Source: JAWXBG01 sp044375415 (GTDB taxonomy: Bacteria; Bacteroidota; Bacteroidia; Flavobacteriales_D; Sanyastnellaceae). From it: a stretch of 43,660 nucleotides of DNA. The translations under genes were made by a program, and so were the position numbers. The DNA lies in the NCBI GenBank assembly GCA_044375415.1, contig JBILMS010000026.1:1-43660 (forward strand), in the 5' to 3' direction. Positions 9,088-17,105 of this stretch are shown piece by piece. The notes under the pieces are model-generated. The model saw nothing but the letters and a program-made list of their open reading frames with translations, had not been told where the DNA came from and searched no databases. Numbering within the stretch: the stretch's first letter is position 1; each line of letters begins with the position of its first letter.

Positions 9088-9468
9088 CTAGGCGCCAATA
9101 ATGCGCATTAAATTTTCGACAGCGCTATCCCAAAGCATTTTATATTCTTCAGCTTCATCTTCTTCGGCAAAATCGGTAACGAGAAGTGCCACATCTCCGG
9201 TCATATCATCGTGACGAATTTTCATTTCGAAGTATGTTTTTTCCTTGGTTTCATCGATCCAATGGAATTTGACTGATGTATTTTTCTTAACGGTATCAAG
9301 TTCGGCTCGACGTTCTTCACCCTCCCAGATGAAAGTGTATTCGTCACCTTTAACATTTACATTTTCTGCAAACCATTCTGCCAGACCACTAGGAGTGCTG
9401 ATACAAGTAAACAGTACATGATCAGAAGTCTTCATCACGTATTCCAATTCCATTTTCACCTTAGCCAT
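9088..9468 (-). CDS. START-like (SRPBCC fold) domain protein
   Basis: This 126-residue cytoplasmic protein matches the START-like family common in Bacteroidota. The pattern is KVKMELEYVMKTSDHVLFTC, then PSGLAEWFAENVNVKGDEYT with FIWEGEERRAEL, and a C-terminal long helix AEEYKMLWDSAVENLMRIIG. The fold is a helix-grip hydrophobic pocket related to AHSA1/SRPBCC proteins, but the ligand is not known. It has no signal peptide. It is alone on the minus strand, divergent from the tRNA-Met gene. Family assignment is good; function is unknown. Confidence 0.85.
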   Translation of the reverse strand: MAKVKMELEYVMKTSDHVLFTCISTPSGLAEWFAENVNVKGDEYTFIWEGEERRAELDTVKKNTSVKFHWIDETKEKTYFEMKIRHDDMTGDVALLVTDFAEEDEAEEYKMLWDSAVENLMRIIGA

Positions 9469-9692
9469 ATTTGTCTGAGTTGGGTTTTTGCAAGTTTAGT
9501 CATTTTATGCGAGAGAATCCGAATAATAAAGAAGAACATTGTCCGGTCCAACTGATGTCGATCAAACTTACTTTCGATGCATGAACGACTTCAATGCAGA
9601 CAAAATGAAGACATTAGGTTTTAACCGGATCGGAATCCTTGAATGAATGTTTGGAGCGATTGAAATCCGATTATATTTGCGCCCGCAAAAAA
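9469..9692. other. intergenic region upstream of tRNA-Met
   Basis: I see no supported gene here; the longest ATG-started frame, from 9506, is about 25 codons and looks random. The right end carries the tRNA promoter. Confidence 0.4.
9650..9679 (+). promoter_or_regulatory. promoter of tRNA-Met (TTTG-N18-TATATTTG)
   Basis: TTTG at 9650-9653 and TATATTTG at 9672-9679 are separated by 18 bases, matching the Bacteroidota -33/-7 consensus. The mature tRNA begins 14 bases later. Confidence 0.65.
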
Positions 9693-9766
9693 GGCGGGGT
9701 AGCTCAGCTGGTTAGAGCGCATGATTCATAATCATGAGGTCTCGGGTTCAATCCCCGATCCCGCTA
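9693..9766 (+). tRNA. tRNA-Met (anticodon CAT)
   Basis: All arms can be folded by eye. The acceptor GGCGGGG pairs with TCCCGCT (G-U at both ends), the D-arm is GCTC/GAGC, and the anticodon stem CATGA/TCATG closes the loop TTCATAA with anticodon CAT at 9727-9729. The T-arm is TCGGG/CCCGA around TTCAATC. The discriminator is A9766 and no CCA is encoded. The G1-U72 pair argues against the initiator type, which normally has an unpaired C1-A72. An Ile2 tRNA with lysidine-modified CAT is less likely but not excluded. Confidence 0.92.
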
Positions 9767-9775
9767 CTAGAAACG

Positions 9776-9803
9776 AAAAAAGGCCACTTACGTGGCCTTT
9801 TTT
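9776..9803. terminator. bidirectional terminator between tRNA-Met and the RNA-binding protein gene
   Basis: AGGCCAC (9781-9787) and GTGGCCT (9792-9798) form a 7-bp stem with a TTAC loop. It is flanked by five A on the left and five T on the right, so it can stop transcription from both sides. Confidence 0.85.
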
Positions 9804-9826
9804 ATTTGGAGTCAGTTGATTCGATC

Positions 9827-10159
9827 TTAGTAACGGTTAGATCTGTATCCACCGTCGCCGCCGCGACCACCACCGCCACCACCGTAGTTGTTACGTGGGC
9901 GATCGTTAGTGCGAGGAGCACGTTCTTCGGCTTCCTTCACGGCAATTTTTCTGCCTTTAACTTCGCTTTGATCCAATTGAGAAATCGCGTTGCGCGCTTC
10001 TTCATCCATTGGCATTTCAACAAAACCAAAACCTCTTGAGCGGTCGGTTTGTTTGTCTGTGATAACACGTGCTGATGCAACAGTACCAAACTGTGCAAAA
10101 ACTTCTGAGAGCTCTTCGCTCGAAAGGCTGTAACTCAAGCCTGAAACAAAAATGTTCAT
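9827..10159 (-). CDS. RRM-type RNA-binding protein with Gly/Arg-rich tail
   Basis: This 110-residue protein has one RNA recognition motif. RNP2 is IFVSGL (residues 3-8) and RNP1 is RGFGFVEM (about 42-49), with the aromatic residues needed to stack on RNA. Residues 85-110 are rich in Gly, Arg and Asn (YGGGGGGRGGDGGYRSNRY), like the RGG tails of cyanobacterial and Bacteroidota Rbp proteins. These act as RNA chaperones or regulators, often under cold conditions. The -7 element TATGTTTG at 10202-10209 implies a leader of about 35 bases. The gene ends at the terminator it shares with tRNA-Met. Confidence 0.95.
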   Translation of the reverse strand: MNIFVSGLSYSLSSEELSEVFAQFGTVASARVITDKQTDRSRGFGFVEMPMDEEARNAISQLDQSEVKGRKIAVKEAEERAPRTNDRPRNNYGGGGGGRGGDGGYRSNRY

Positions 10160-10201
10160 TAAAAAAAATGTTTATTGATACTACTTTTAAAACGTCCTAG
10201 A

Positions 10202-10209
10202 CAAACATA
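10202..10209 (-). promoter_or_regulatory. -7 element TATGTTTG for the RNA-binding protein gene
   Basis: The minus strand reads TATGTTTG (TAnnTTTG) 42 bases upstream of the ATG. The -33 part is not clear. Confidence 0.4.
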
Positions 10210-10417
10210 TTTTCTAATAGAAACGCATGTTGCAGGGAACAGTTTGGCCCAAATGTAAGCTAATTTTTTACCCACACAAGTATTTTCGAAATTATTTAAT
10301 ACAAAGCCACTTCGGCATCAGATACGTTGCCAAAGGGGTGGAAGGAAATACTTTAAATTACAAAACTGTTTTTCAGTAAGTTAAGCACAAATAGTTTCGA
10401 GGAAACTGAGAAAATGT

Positions 10418-10804
10418 CTAATTACACGAATAAGGCGTTTCCAGGCTAAATTCCGGAATCCTAACATTGAAAAAACCTCTGTTTCCTATTGTTTGCATGG
10501 TGTAAAAACCTTTCATTTTCCCGCGCTCCGTGCGTAAATCACACGCGCTGCGATACGAAAATTTTTCACCTGGCAATAAAACGGGCTGTTCTCCTACAAC
10601 TCCCGGACCTTCTACCTCACGATGAATGCCACAAGAATCATATATAAACCAATGTCTGCGCAATAGCTGAATCGAAAAATCATTGCGATTTTCCATGATG
10701 ATCGAATAGGAAAACACGAAATTCTGATTGAGTGGATGACTCAAAATCATTTCATATTTGGTGTCAACGGTTATGATGACACCCGAGCTTACTTCGGTAA
10801 TCAT
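10418..10804 (-). CDS. apaG: ApaG domain protein
   Basis: With the start at 10804 (MITEVSSGV) the protein has 128 residues, the usual ApaG size; an in-frame ATG at 10831 would add nine residues that do not fit the family. Typical ApaG motifs are VQLLRRHW-like (IQLLRRHWFIYDS), HREVEGPGVVGEQPVLLPGE, the G-x-M segment RGKMKGFYTM and IPEFSL near the end. ApaG is a single FN3-like domain linked to Co/Mg resistance in enterobacteria; its molecular role is not settled. The gene is divergent from the sirtuin gene, 117 bases away. Confidence 0.93.
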   Translation of the reverse strand: MITEVSSGVIITVDTKYEMILSHPLNQNFVFSYSIIMENRNDFSIQLLRRHWFIYDSCGIHREVEGPGVVGEQPVLLPGEKFSYRSACDLRTERGKMKGFYTMQTIGNRGFFNVRIPEFSLETPYSCN

Positions 10805-10864
10805 GGTAATCGATAGGTTGTTCAGGCGCATGCAAGAATAAGCATTAGTTTTCGAATGGGAAAA

Positions 10865-10872
10865 TATCTTTG
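10865..10872 (+). promoter_or_regulatory. -7 element TATCTTTG for the sirtuin gene
   Basis: TATCTTTG matches TAnnTTTG and lies 49 bases before the ATG at 10922. The -33 element is weak. Confidence 0.4.
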
Positions 10873-10921
10873 TGGTTTATACAAGCCTTTTGACTCACTT
10901 TTACTCTTTTAACCACTCACA

Positions 10922-11629
10922 ATGAATCAACAAAAGCCAATTTTATCTGTTCTAACCGGTGCTGGAATAAGCGCAGAAAGTGGAATTTCTACTTTTCGGG
11001 GAGCCGGTGGACTTTGGGAAGGACATCGAATTGAAGATGTCGCCTCGCCGGAAGGTTGGCAAAAAAATCGAAAATTGGTCTTGGAATTCTATAACCTTCG
11101 ACGAAAAAACGTGGTTTCTGCAAACCCCAACCAAGCACATATCGATTTAGCACTTTTGGAGGAGTTTATGGAGGTTCGCATTATCACTCAAAATGTAGAT
11201 GACCTGCATGAACGAGCAGGATCATCGAAAGTGATGCATCTACATGGGGAAATTATGAAGAGTAGAAGCAGCGCATTTCCAAACCTTGTTTACGATACTA
11301 ATGGTAATGACATCTGCATAGGGGACTTGTGTGAGGGCGGATTTCAGCTTCGACCTCACATTGTGTGGTTCGGCGAGGAAGTGCCACTTATTCAGGATGC
11401 CGCCGAATGGATTCACGAATCGGATGTATTTGCAGTAATAGGCACTTCCTTGCTTGTTTATCCCGCTGCCGGATTGATACATGCAGCTCGACCAAAGGTT
11501 CCAAAATTCATAATTGATCCCGAAATTCCTGATATAAGCTCTATTCCGGATATGCACGCCATCCCTGAAAAAGCATCAACCGGCGTTGCTTTGTTGCGCA
11601 GCCGGTTGACACAGTTGTATTTTGGTTAA
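10922..11629 (+). CDS. cobB: NAD-dependent protein deacylase, sirtuin (CobB-like)
   Basis: This 235-residue protein carries the sirtuin signatures GAGISAESGISTFRGAGGLW (13-32), TQNVDDLHERAG with the NAD-binding Asn-Asp, the catalytic His in LHGE, HIVWFGE, and GTSLLVYPAA. The YNLRR segment fits the Tyr-x-x-Arg motif of class III sirtuins, which prefer succinyl, malonyl and similar acyl groups; this preference is inferred. The first zinc CxxC is missing (KSRSSAFPNLVY) and only C-x4-C remains. I recall the same in other Bacteroidota members, so it is not damage. Substrates are likely acylated metabolic enzymes in the cytoplasm. Confidence 0.94.
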   Translation: MNQQKPILSVLTGAGISAESGISTFRGAGGLWEGHRIEDVASPEGWQKNRKLVLEFYNLRRKNVVSANPNQAHIDLALLEEFMEVRIITQNVDDLHERAGSSKVMHLHGEIMKSRSSAFPNLVYDTNGNDICIGDLCEGGFQLRPHIVWFGEEVPLIQDAAEWIHESDVFAVIGTSLLVYPAAGLIHAARPKVPKFIIDPEIPDISSIPDMHAIPEKASTGVALLRSRLTQLYFG

Positions 11630-11655
11630 GAATACTCTACATAAACAGAGAAAGA

Positions 11656-13821
11656 TCAAGGTCCGATAGGTGGTGGACCCGGTTGTCCGAAGTATTGTAT
11701 AAACGCAAGTAAATCCGCAATGGTTGTAAGACCATCTCCAGTAAGATCCGAAATGCAAGCCCCACCGCTACATCCGTAATTCGAAACTAATATCAAAAGG
11801 TCGGTGATATTTACCACTCCATCATCATTAAAATCGGCGGCCATAAAACCGGAGTCCATGACGTAAACCAGTTTTTTCTGGGTAGTACTGAAGTCACCAC
11901 TCACATCTCGCGTTCGGAAAAACAAGTAATGATATCCTCCGGTTACATTGGTAAGTGGAATGGTCAATAAGCCTTCAAATGTCGTTCCTTGTGGAAGGCT
12001 AAAGTTTGGACTGTCGTTGTATCCCGGATCAACATCCACATAATATTCGATCCGATCTAGATTAGGCTCCGGTTGTTCTTCAGGCAGAATGTAATAGGTC
12101 TTTACTTGCGTTGTGCTCCAATTTCCGAAGTTATCCTTTACCCTAATATTGACATCATGAATGCCGGGTTCACTAAACATAAGCTCCAAAAACGAACCGA
12201 AATTATCTATGTTGGAAACCGGAAATTCAGGTGTGAGATCGATTCCGGGGTCTTCTCCCGTAAAATAGGAAATCGTATTTGTCTCCGGTTCATCTGTACC
12301 TCCTTGATCGGTAGGGGGTAAAATGAACACCGTTTTCACTTGTGTTACTCCGTAGCTGCCATCTGCATCAATAGCTCTGAACTGAATTTGATGGAATCCT
12401 TCCGAAAGTTCTGAAGAGTTAATTATGGTGGCAAAATCGACTGAACTAGCGGGGGCAACGCTATTGACCGGAATACCGGAGCCGAATCCGTTATCGATAT
12501 CTATTACGTATTCGTAACCTACTATATCCGCTACCGGGGGATTGGATTTAATTGTAAAGTTACGCTCTTGTGTAAAACTGAAGTTGCTAAGAATATCGCT
12601 AAGCCGAATGCCCAGAACGTGCGGTCCGGGAGCCAAACCGGAGAGATCTGCATTAAAATAGATTAGTCCCAAAGCCGCATCATTAAGTTGAATGAGTGTA
12701 CCTAAACCAACTCCCGGATCGAAATCGAAAAAGTACTCGGCAAACAAAACAGGCGTATCGGACCCGGAAGTGGCGACTAGGCTCACCGGAATCAATTGAA
12801 ATCCTTCGTTGATGCAATTTGAAACATTCACCTGGCTAATGATCGGATCAATACTTAAACCGGAAGTTCGATAGGAGAAAGGACTTTGGTCATACATTCC
12901 TACCGAGGTTCCATCGCTTGCAATTCCATTGGCAGGGGATGCATCTGTAGGTATCCATTGGGTATCGCCAACTCCTCCGATAAAGTACTCAGACGTTAGG
13001 TTAATTTGGTTACTCGTATTACATAAAACTTGACATGCATCGTTGATTTCTCCGCCGAGATCGACTTGCGAAACAGGCTCAGCTTGGTTGAATAAATTGA
13101 AAGCAACAATACAGTTGTCGAGGTTTTGAAATACGTGATTATAAAATATATTCTCGGTAATGGCAATACCCTGAAAAGATGATAATCCACCGACAACGGT
13201 GTTGCTCGTAAAAACGTTCGGAAATGATCCTATTTGTTCGATACTTAAAACCGAAGGACTTGTTTGATCAATCGAACCTATAAAGTTGTTTTTTATGGTA
13301 TTCGAAAATCCGCTGAATCGAAGTGGAGTAATGTCGGGGAACGAAGCTTCGATGTAATTTCTCTCAATGTGATTATTCGATGAAAAGCACTCCAGACTTG
13401 CAATTTTACATCTTTCGATCGTAGTGAAAGAAGCGCCTATGGTAAGTTGACTAATTGTTAATCCCGCAATTACACAGCCTTCGCTGCCTGAAGTTAATTG
13501 GATGAATCCAAAAGAACCTGTATCGTTTAGGTCGGCATATATGTTGTTGACACCCAAAAAATATCCGGGTCCACGAATTACAACCGGTTTGTTGATCAAT
13601 ACGTTTTCAAAGGTTGAATTGCAGCCCGACCATGGTCCGGTACAAACGGACTCGACCCAAATTTCGTCGCCCGGAACCCAAGCATTTACGGCATCTTGCA
13701 ATGAAGAAAAAGTTGCCGTTGCACTCGCATGTGGATTTACTCGAAGCACGTTGACATCCGAATCCTGTCCTTGCATCCGAGACGATACAAGGATAATAGT
13801 GAGTAGTAGAATGTACCGCAT
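11656..13821 (-). CDS. secreted beta-helix protein with four Ig-like repeats and dockerin-like end
   Basis: Starting at the ATG at 13821, the protein has about 721 residues. A signal peptide (to about residue 19) is followed by a right-handed beta-helix (about 30-300), then four repeats of about 65-75 residues that share D-x-D-P/N-G ... G-x-H ... TQ, for example EYFFDFDPGVGLG, EYVIDIDNGFGSG and EYYVDVDPGY. The C terminus has two Ca-binding loops, DFNDDGVVNITDLLILV and DLTGDGLTTIADLLAFI, as in dockerin type I. No typical T9SS tail is present. The start overlaps the stop of the upstream paralog in TGATG, so translation is coupled. A surface adhesin or matrix role is an inference. Confidence 0.88.
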   Translation of the reverse strand: MRYILLLTIILVSSRMQGQDSDVNVLRVNPHASATATFSSLQDAVNAWVPGDEIWVESVCTGPWSGCNSTFENVLINKPVVIRGPGYFLGVNNIYADLNDTGSFGFIQLTSGSEGCVIAGLTISQLTIGASFTTIERCKIASLECFSSNNHIERNYIEASFPDITPLRFSGFSNTIKNNFIGSIDQTSPSVLSIEQIGSFPNVFTSNTVVGGLSSFQGIAITENIFYNHVFQNLDNCIVAFNLFNQAEPVSQVDLGGEINDACQVLCNTSNQINLTSEYFIGGVGDTQWIPTDASPANGIASDGTSVGMYDQSPFSYRTSGLSIDPIISQVNVSNCINEGFQLIPVSLVATSGSDTPVLFAEYFFDFDPGVGLGTLIQLNDAALGLIYFNADLSGLAPGPHVLGIRLSDILSNFSFTQERNFTIKSNPPVADIVGYEYVIDIDNGFGSGIPVNSVAPASSVDFATIINSSELSEGFHQIQFRAIDADGSYGVTQVKTVFILPPTDQGGTDEPETNTISYFTGEDPGIDLTPEFPVSNIDNFGSFLELMFSEPGIHDVNIRVKDNFGNWSTTQVKTYYILPEEQPEPNLDRIEYYVDVDPGYNDSPNFSLPQGTTFEGLLTIPLTNVTGGYHYLFFRTRDVSGDFSTTQKKLVYVMDSGFMAADFNDDGVVNITDLLILVSNYGCSGGACISDLTGDGLTTIADLLAFIQYFGQPGPPPIGP

Positions 13822-14858
13822 CACTTTCTTGATTTGGTTTTTATTTCAACCGAAACACCTCCGTTTGTTGTGCCTGTACTACTGCCATTTATGAGCCAAA
13901 TGCTAGGTATTGGGGGCATTCCGCTTGGAACATAAGGCAAAGCTCCTCCAAACATGACTCTTGTTTTTCCATCTGCACCGGGTATAAGTATCGGATTAAG
14001 TGGATTTGGATTGTACCAAGAATACACCACATCCGGACTGGTGCTCATGTCGAAGCAGTAAAGCGAATCCGGTTCGACACTTGAAATATTGTTATTCAAG
14101 ATTCCACCATAACTCGTGGATAGAAAATTGCTTCGACCAATGTTATGTGTGACAGTCAAATTCGAACTATTCGCCACATCAATTTCACTGTTTTCAAAAT
14201 AGTTGTTTTGAATGGTTGAGTTTTTGAAAACATTGTCGGGACTACCTAAAAACAAATTGTTTAACACTAGGCCATTTCCGGCTGTTACGAGGATAGAATT
14301 CGTTCCTGAGTTGTTGGTGTTTTTGATGTAGTTATTTGAAATCATATAACTCGTAGCATTTATGATTTCAACTAAAATGGGCGCCGGGCCTTCTATAAAG
14401 TTTTGAGTAAGCAACACATTTTTTGCATTACCGAGTGTGCCTAAACGAACAGATCCCGTTATTTTATTTCGGCTGATCTCTAAACTATCGCATTGCTGAA
14501 CTACTATATTACCTACAGTTAATCCTTGTATGGTGGCACCGCTGGCATTATTTTGAAGGGTAAGTGTACCTATCGTAGCCGGTCTAAAATCCCATTGGGT
14601 ACTATCGGTAGCCCAGTTTTCTGAAAGGTAGTAGCCGGGGCCATAGATGGTAATATTCCGATCGACGGTAGCACTTCCATAACTGATATCGGAGTGCTCA
14701 ACAATTATTATATCGCCATCGGCACTGGCATTAATAGCTGTTTGGAGGTTGGTAAAAGGCGAGGAGACGCCGGTGTTGTTGACTCTTCTTCGCGTTTGTG
14801 AGTTGGCATCTACAACCAATAGAAAAGTGAAAGATAAAAATGCCAGGTGCTTGAGCAT
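13821..14858 (-). CDS. secreted right-handed beta-helix protein
   Basis: The start at 14858 (MLKHLAFLSFTFLLVVDANS) places the signal peptide at the N terminus; an in-frame ATG at 14894 would bury it, so I chose 14858. The 345-residue product resembles the N-terminal half of its downstream neighbour: RVNNTGVSSPFTNLQTAINA with DGDIIIV, then YGPGYYL, and many N-N-x-F/I turns such as ISNNYIKNTNN and IQNNYFENS. It lacks Ig-like repeats and the dockerin end. It appears to be a tandem paralog produced by duplication. No catalytic residues of pectate lyases or other polysaccharide lyases are obvious. Confidence 0.87.
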   Translation of the reverse strand: MLKHLAFLSFTFLLVVDANSQTRRRVNNTGVSSPFTNLQTAINASADGDIIIVEHSDISYGSATVDRNITIYGPGYYLSENWATDSTQWDFRPATIGTLTLQNNASGATIQGLTVGNIVVQQCDSLEISRNKITGSVRLGTLGNAKNVLLTQNFIEGPAPILVEIINATSYMISNNYIKNTNNSGTNSILVTAGNGLVLNNLFLGSPDNVFKNSTIQNNYFENSEIDVANSSNLTVTHNIGRSNFLSTSYGGILNNNISSVEPDSLYCFDMSTSPDVVYSWYNPNPLNPILIPGADGKTRVMFGGALPYVPSGMPPIPSIWLINGSSTGTTNGGVSVEIKTKSRK

Positions 14859-15018
14859 AATAAATCCGGTTTTAGTTAATGAACGGAAAACCATCTCGGG
14901 TTTTCAGAGTCGAATGTATTCCAAGTAGCGAATGCTAGAACGTAAGAATTATTATTTGGTTCTCCCGGGATGATTTTCGGGGCTTTCCGGGTGAAATACG
15001 GCAGAGCATAAAGGGCAT

Positions 15019-15050
15019 AAAAAAACCGCGTCTTTCGGACGCGGTTTTTT
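15019..15050. terminator. terminator of malate dehydrogenase, bidirectional
   Basis: CCGCGTC (15026-15032) pairs with GACGCGG (15038-15044) around a TTTCG loop. A-tract on the left and T-tract on the right allow both directions. On the minus strand it follows the mdh stop at once. Confidence 0.85.
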
Positions 15051-15066
15051 ATTATTTGGCTGTATA

Positions 15067-16008
15067 TTAGGCAGATACTTTGTTCATGTTGTCCAATACA
15101 CTCATTACTTCTTTCACAGATTTGGCGCTAGAATGGAGCATTTCCATTTCGGTTTCGTTCAACTTGAGTTCGATAACCTTTTCAATTCCGTTTTTGCCAA
15201 GAACTACGGGTACTCCGAGGTAGATATCTTTTAATCCATACTCTCCGGTAAGCCAAGTACAGCATGGGAAAATGCGTTTTTGGTCGCGAACGATAGCTTC
15301 TACCATCTGTGCCGCGGCTGCTCCGGGAGCATACCAAGCTGAAGTACCCAAGAGGTTTACGATTTCTCCACCACCCACTTTGGTTCTTTCAACTATTGCA
15401 TTTAATTTATCCTCGGCGATAAGTTCTGTAACAGGTATACCTCCTACAGTTGTGTAACGTGGCAGTGGAACCATAGTATCACCATGTCCTCCCATTAAAA
15501 CGGCTTGAATATCCTTTGGGCTGCAGTTCAACGCTTCTGCCAAAAATGCACGGTAACGCGCAGTATCTAGAATTCCGGCCATACCAAATACACGTGTACT
15601 TGGAACATTGGCGGTTAGATAAGCGCAATACGTCATTACGTCCAAAGGATTGCTCACCACAATGATCTTTGCATTGGGTGAGTACTTTATTACGTTTTCA
15701 GTAACGCTTTTTACAATACCGGCGTTCGTTGCGATCAAATCATCGCGACTCATGCCCGGTTTGCGTGGAAGCCCACTCGTAATTACAACCACTTCGCTGT
15801 CCGCAGTTTTCGAATAGTCGTCGGTAGATCCCGTGGTGCGTGTATCATACAAGTTGATCGGAGCAGTTTCCCAGATATCAAGCGCTTTGCCTTCTGCAAA
15901 ACCGGCTTTGATATCCACCAATACTACCTCATTCGCAATTTCTTTATGGGCAAGAACATCGGCGCATGTTGCTCCTACGTTACCTGCTCCAACTACTGTT
16001 ACTTTCAT
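15067..16008 (-). CDS. mdh: malate dehydrogenase
   Basis: This 313-residue cytoplasmic enzyme oxidises malate to oxaloacetate with NAD in the TCA cycle. The Rossmann motif VVGAGNVGATCA (residues 4-15) and the Asp of VLVDI for NAD are present. LPRKPGMSRDDL carries the substrate-binding arginines; Arg-Lys-Pro in this loop is typical of malate rather than lactate enzymes. The catalytic pair is Asp in ILDTARYR and His in GGHGDTMVPL. Length matches the LDH-like malate dehydrogenase group (mdh of Bacteroidota). The gene is alone, with a terminator 15 bases after the stop and a TAGCTTTG promoter element upstream. Confidence 0.97.
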   Translation of the reverse strand: MKVTVVGAGNVGATCADVLAHKEIANEVVLVDIKAGFAEGKALDIWETAPINLYDTRTTGSTDDYSKTADSEVVVITSGLPRKPGMSRDDLIATNAGIVKSVTENVIKYSPNAKIIVVSNPLDVMTYCAYLTANVPSTRVFGMAGILDTARYRAFLAEALNCSPKDIQAVLMGGHGDTMVPLPRYTTVGGIPVTELIAEDKLNAIVERTKVGGGEIVNLLGTSAWYAPGAAAAQMVEAIVRDQKRIFPCCTWLTGEYGLKDIYLGVPVVLGKNGIEKVIELKLNETEMEMLHSSAKSVKEVMSVLDNMNKVSA

Positions 16009-16075
16009 GGTTATAATCGCTTTTTTTTGGTGAAAAATGATTCTTTAAAAATCGTTCCGACGATTTTTTCGAGTG

Positions 16076-16083
16076 CAAAGCTA
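16076..16083 (-). promoter_or_regulatory. -7 element TAGCTTTG for mdh
   Basis: The minus strand reads TAGCTTTG 67 bases upstream of the mdh ATG. The leader between contains AAATCGT-tccg-ACGATTT (16049-16066), a possible small hairpin. Confidence 0.4.
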
Positions 16084-16203
16084 ATCGCGTTTTTCAAACC
16101 TGCTATGCCGATTGATGAAACTCAGATTCCAAGTTATACAATAAAAGTAAGTTGAAGTGAGGAAACTCAAATTGTAGAGTGGAGGCAAATTCCCAAAAGG
16201 CTA

Positions 16204-16231
16204 AAAATTGATTTTCGAAAATTGATTATCG
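16204..16231. repeat. tandem 14-bp direct repeat upstream of the DUF2975/XRE pair
   Basis: AAAATTGATTTTCG (16204-16217) is followed directly by AAAATTGATTATCG (16218-16231), with one mismatch. A related AATTGATA occurs further on. It lies 40 bases upstream of the -33 element and could be an operator. Confidence 0.55.
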
Positions 16232-16270
16232 CTTTTAGATGAAAAATAATTGATATTAGATGTAATTTTA

Positions 16271-16300
16271 TTGTTTATCAATAAATAATTTCTATATTTG
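16271..16300 (+). promoter_or_regulatory. promoter of the DUF2975/XRE operon (TTG-N19-TATATTTG)
   Basis: TTG at 16271-16273 and TATATTTG at 16293-16300 have 19 bases between them, a full match to the Bacteroidota consensus. The ATG is 26 bases further on. Confidence 0.7.
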
Positions 16301-16326
16301 CCCTCAGGAAATTGATAAAAAATCAT

Positions 16327-16869
16327 ATGAAAACTCAACACATTCTTATAGTACTTCAAGTAATAGCTTGGATTCTGTTTGTCGGTCTCTGCATTGAGGC
16401 AGGAGGATTTATCGTAAATACGGTTTTTGTCATCCTGTACAATCCGGCGGGTGCTGCAAAATTTTGGACGCAGGTGAATTTGAGCGAACTGTATTATTTC
16501 AGTCAGAGTCATTTTATTACTCAAACTTCGCTTCTTGTTATTGTTTCGGTGCTGAAAGCTTTGATGTTTTACCTAATCGTAAAAATCTTTCACGACAAGC
16601 GATTGAATCTAGCGAATCCATTTAATCGATCCACCGGAAGATTTATCATGAACATTGGGTACATCGCTTTGGGAATTGGGATATTTTCCGCTTGGGGAGC
16701 GAGTTTTTCCGGTCAAATGGTTCTAAGTGGAATTCAAATGCCCGACATCAGGGACATGGGATTTGGTGGTGCCGATGTTTGGTTGTTTATGAGCATTTCA
16801 CTTTTGGTTATCGCTCACATATTCAAAAGGGGAATCGAACTTCAAACAGAAAACGATCTAACCATTTAA
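16327..16869 (+). CDS. DUF2975 membrane protein
   Basis: I chose the ATG at 16327 because the frame upstream offers only a TTG inside the leader. The 180-residue protein has four membrane helices, roughly at 7-37, 68-92, 105-128 and 145-163, with short loops. The pattern, with FRRPFNRSTGRF-like text (ANPFNRSTGRFIMNIGYIAL) and a C-terminal short tail, fits DUF2975. These proteins are nearly always followed by a small YozG-type XRE regulator, as here (3-base gap). The function is unknown; an antirepressor or immunity-like role is sometimes suggested from the pairing only. Confidence 0.85.
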   Translation: MKTQHILIVLQVIAWILFVGLCIEAGGFIVNTVFVILYNPAGAAKFWTQVNLSELYYFSQSHFITQTSLLVIVSVLKALMFYLIVKIFHDKRLNLANPFNRSTGRFIMNIGYIALGIGIFSAWGASFSGQMVLSGIQMPDIRDMGFGGADVWLFMSISLLVIAHIFKRGIELQTENDLTI

Positions 16870-16872
16870 GCC

Positions 16873-17082
16873 ATGTCGATAGTAGTAAACCTAGATGTGA
16901 TGATGGCTAAACGAAAAATTTCGTTGAATGAGCTATCGGAGAGAGTTGACATTACACTTTCAAATTTGTCCATTTTAAAAACAGGCAAAGCAAAAGCCAT
17001 TCGATTCAGCACGCTTGAAGCGATTTGCAAAGTACTGGATTGTCAACCGGGCGATCTGCTTGAATTTAAGAATGAGCCGTAA
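16873..17082 (+). CDS. YozG-like XRE transcriptional regulator, partner of DUF2975
   Basis: The 69-residue protein is a single helix-turn-helix of the XRE/Cro type: MAKRKISLNELSERVDITLS then NLSILKTGKAKAIRFSTLEA and ICKVLDCQPGDLLEF. The final C-x-P-G-D-L-L is the typical end of this group. It starts 3 bases after the DUF2975 stop, so the two are co-translated. A DNA target could be the 14-bp tandem repeat ahead of the operon, which would make the pair self-regulated; this is an inference. An in-frame ATG at 16900 would remove nine residues but keep the whole domain. Confidence 0.92.
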   Translation: MSIVVNLDVMMAKRKISLNELSERVDITLSNLSILKTGKAKAIRFSTLEAICKVLDCQPGDLLEFKNEP

Positions 17083-17105
17083 AAAGGTTTTTCTTAAAGC
17101 AATAT

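Larger units (their letters stand above)
16009..16326. other. divergent intergenic region between mdh and the DUF2975 gene
   Basis: No gene is supported in these 318 bases. The region holds the mdh -7 element, a tandem 14-bp repeat at 16204-16231 and the DUF2975 promoter at 16271-16300. Confidence 0.6.

Noticed and set aside
11209..11360. Missing zinc CxxC pair in the sirtuin
   Set aside because: I recall the same change in other Bacteroidota CobB proteins, and catalytic and NAD motifs are intact, so it is not a sign of decay.
16312..16326. Earlier start of the DUF2975 gene at TTG 16312
   Set aside because: The ATG at 16327 follows the promoter at a normal distance and gives a signal-anchor start; the five extra residues do not fit the family.
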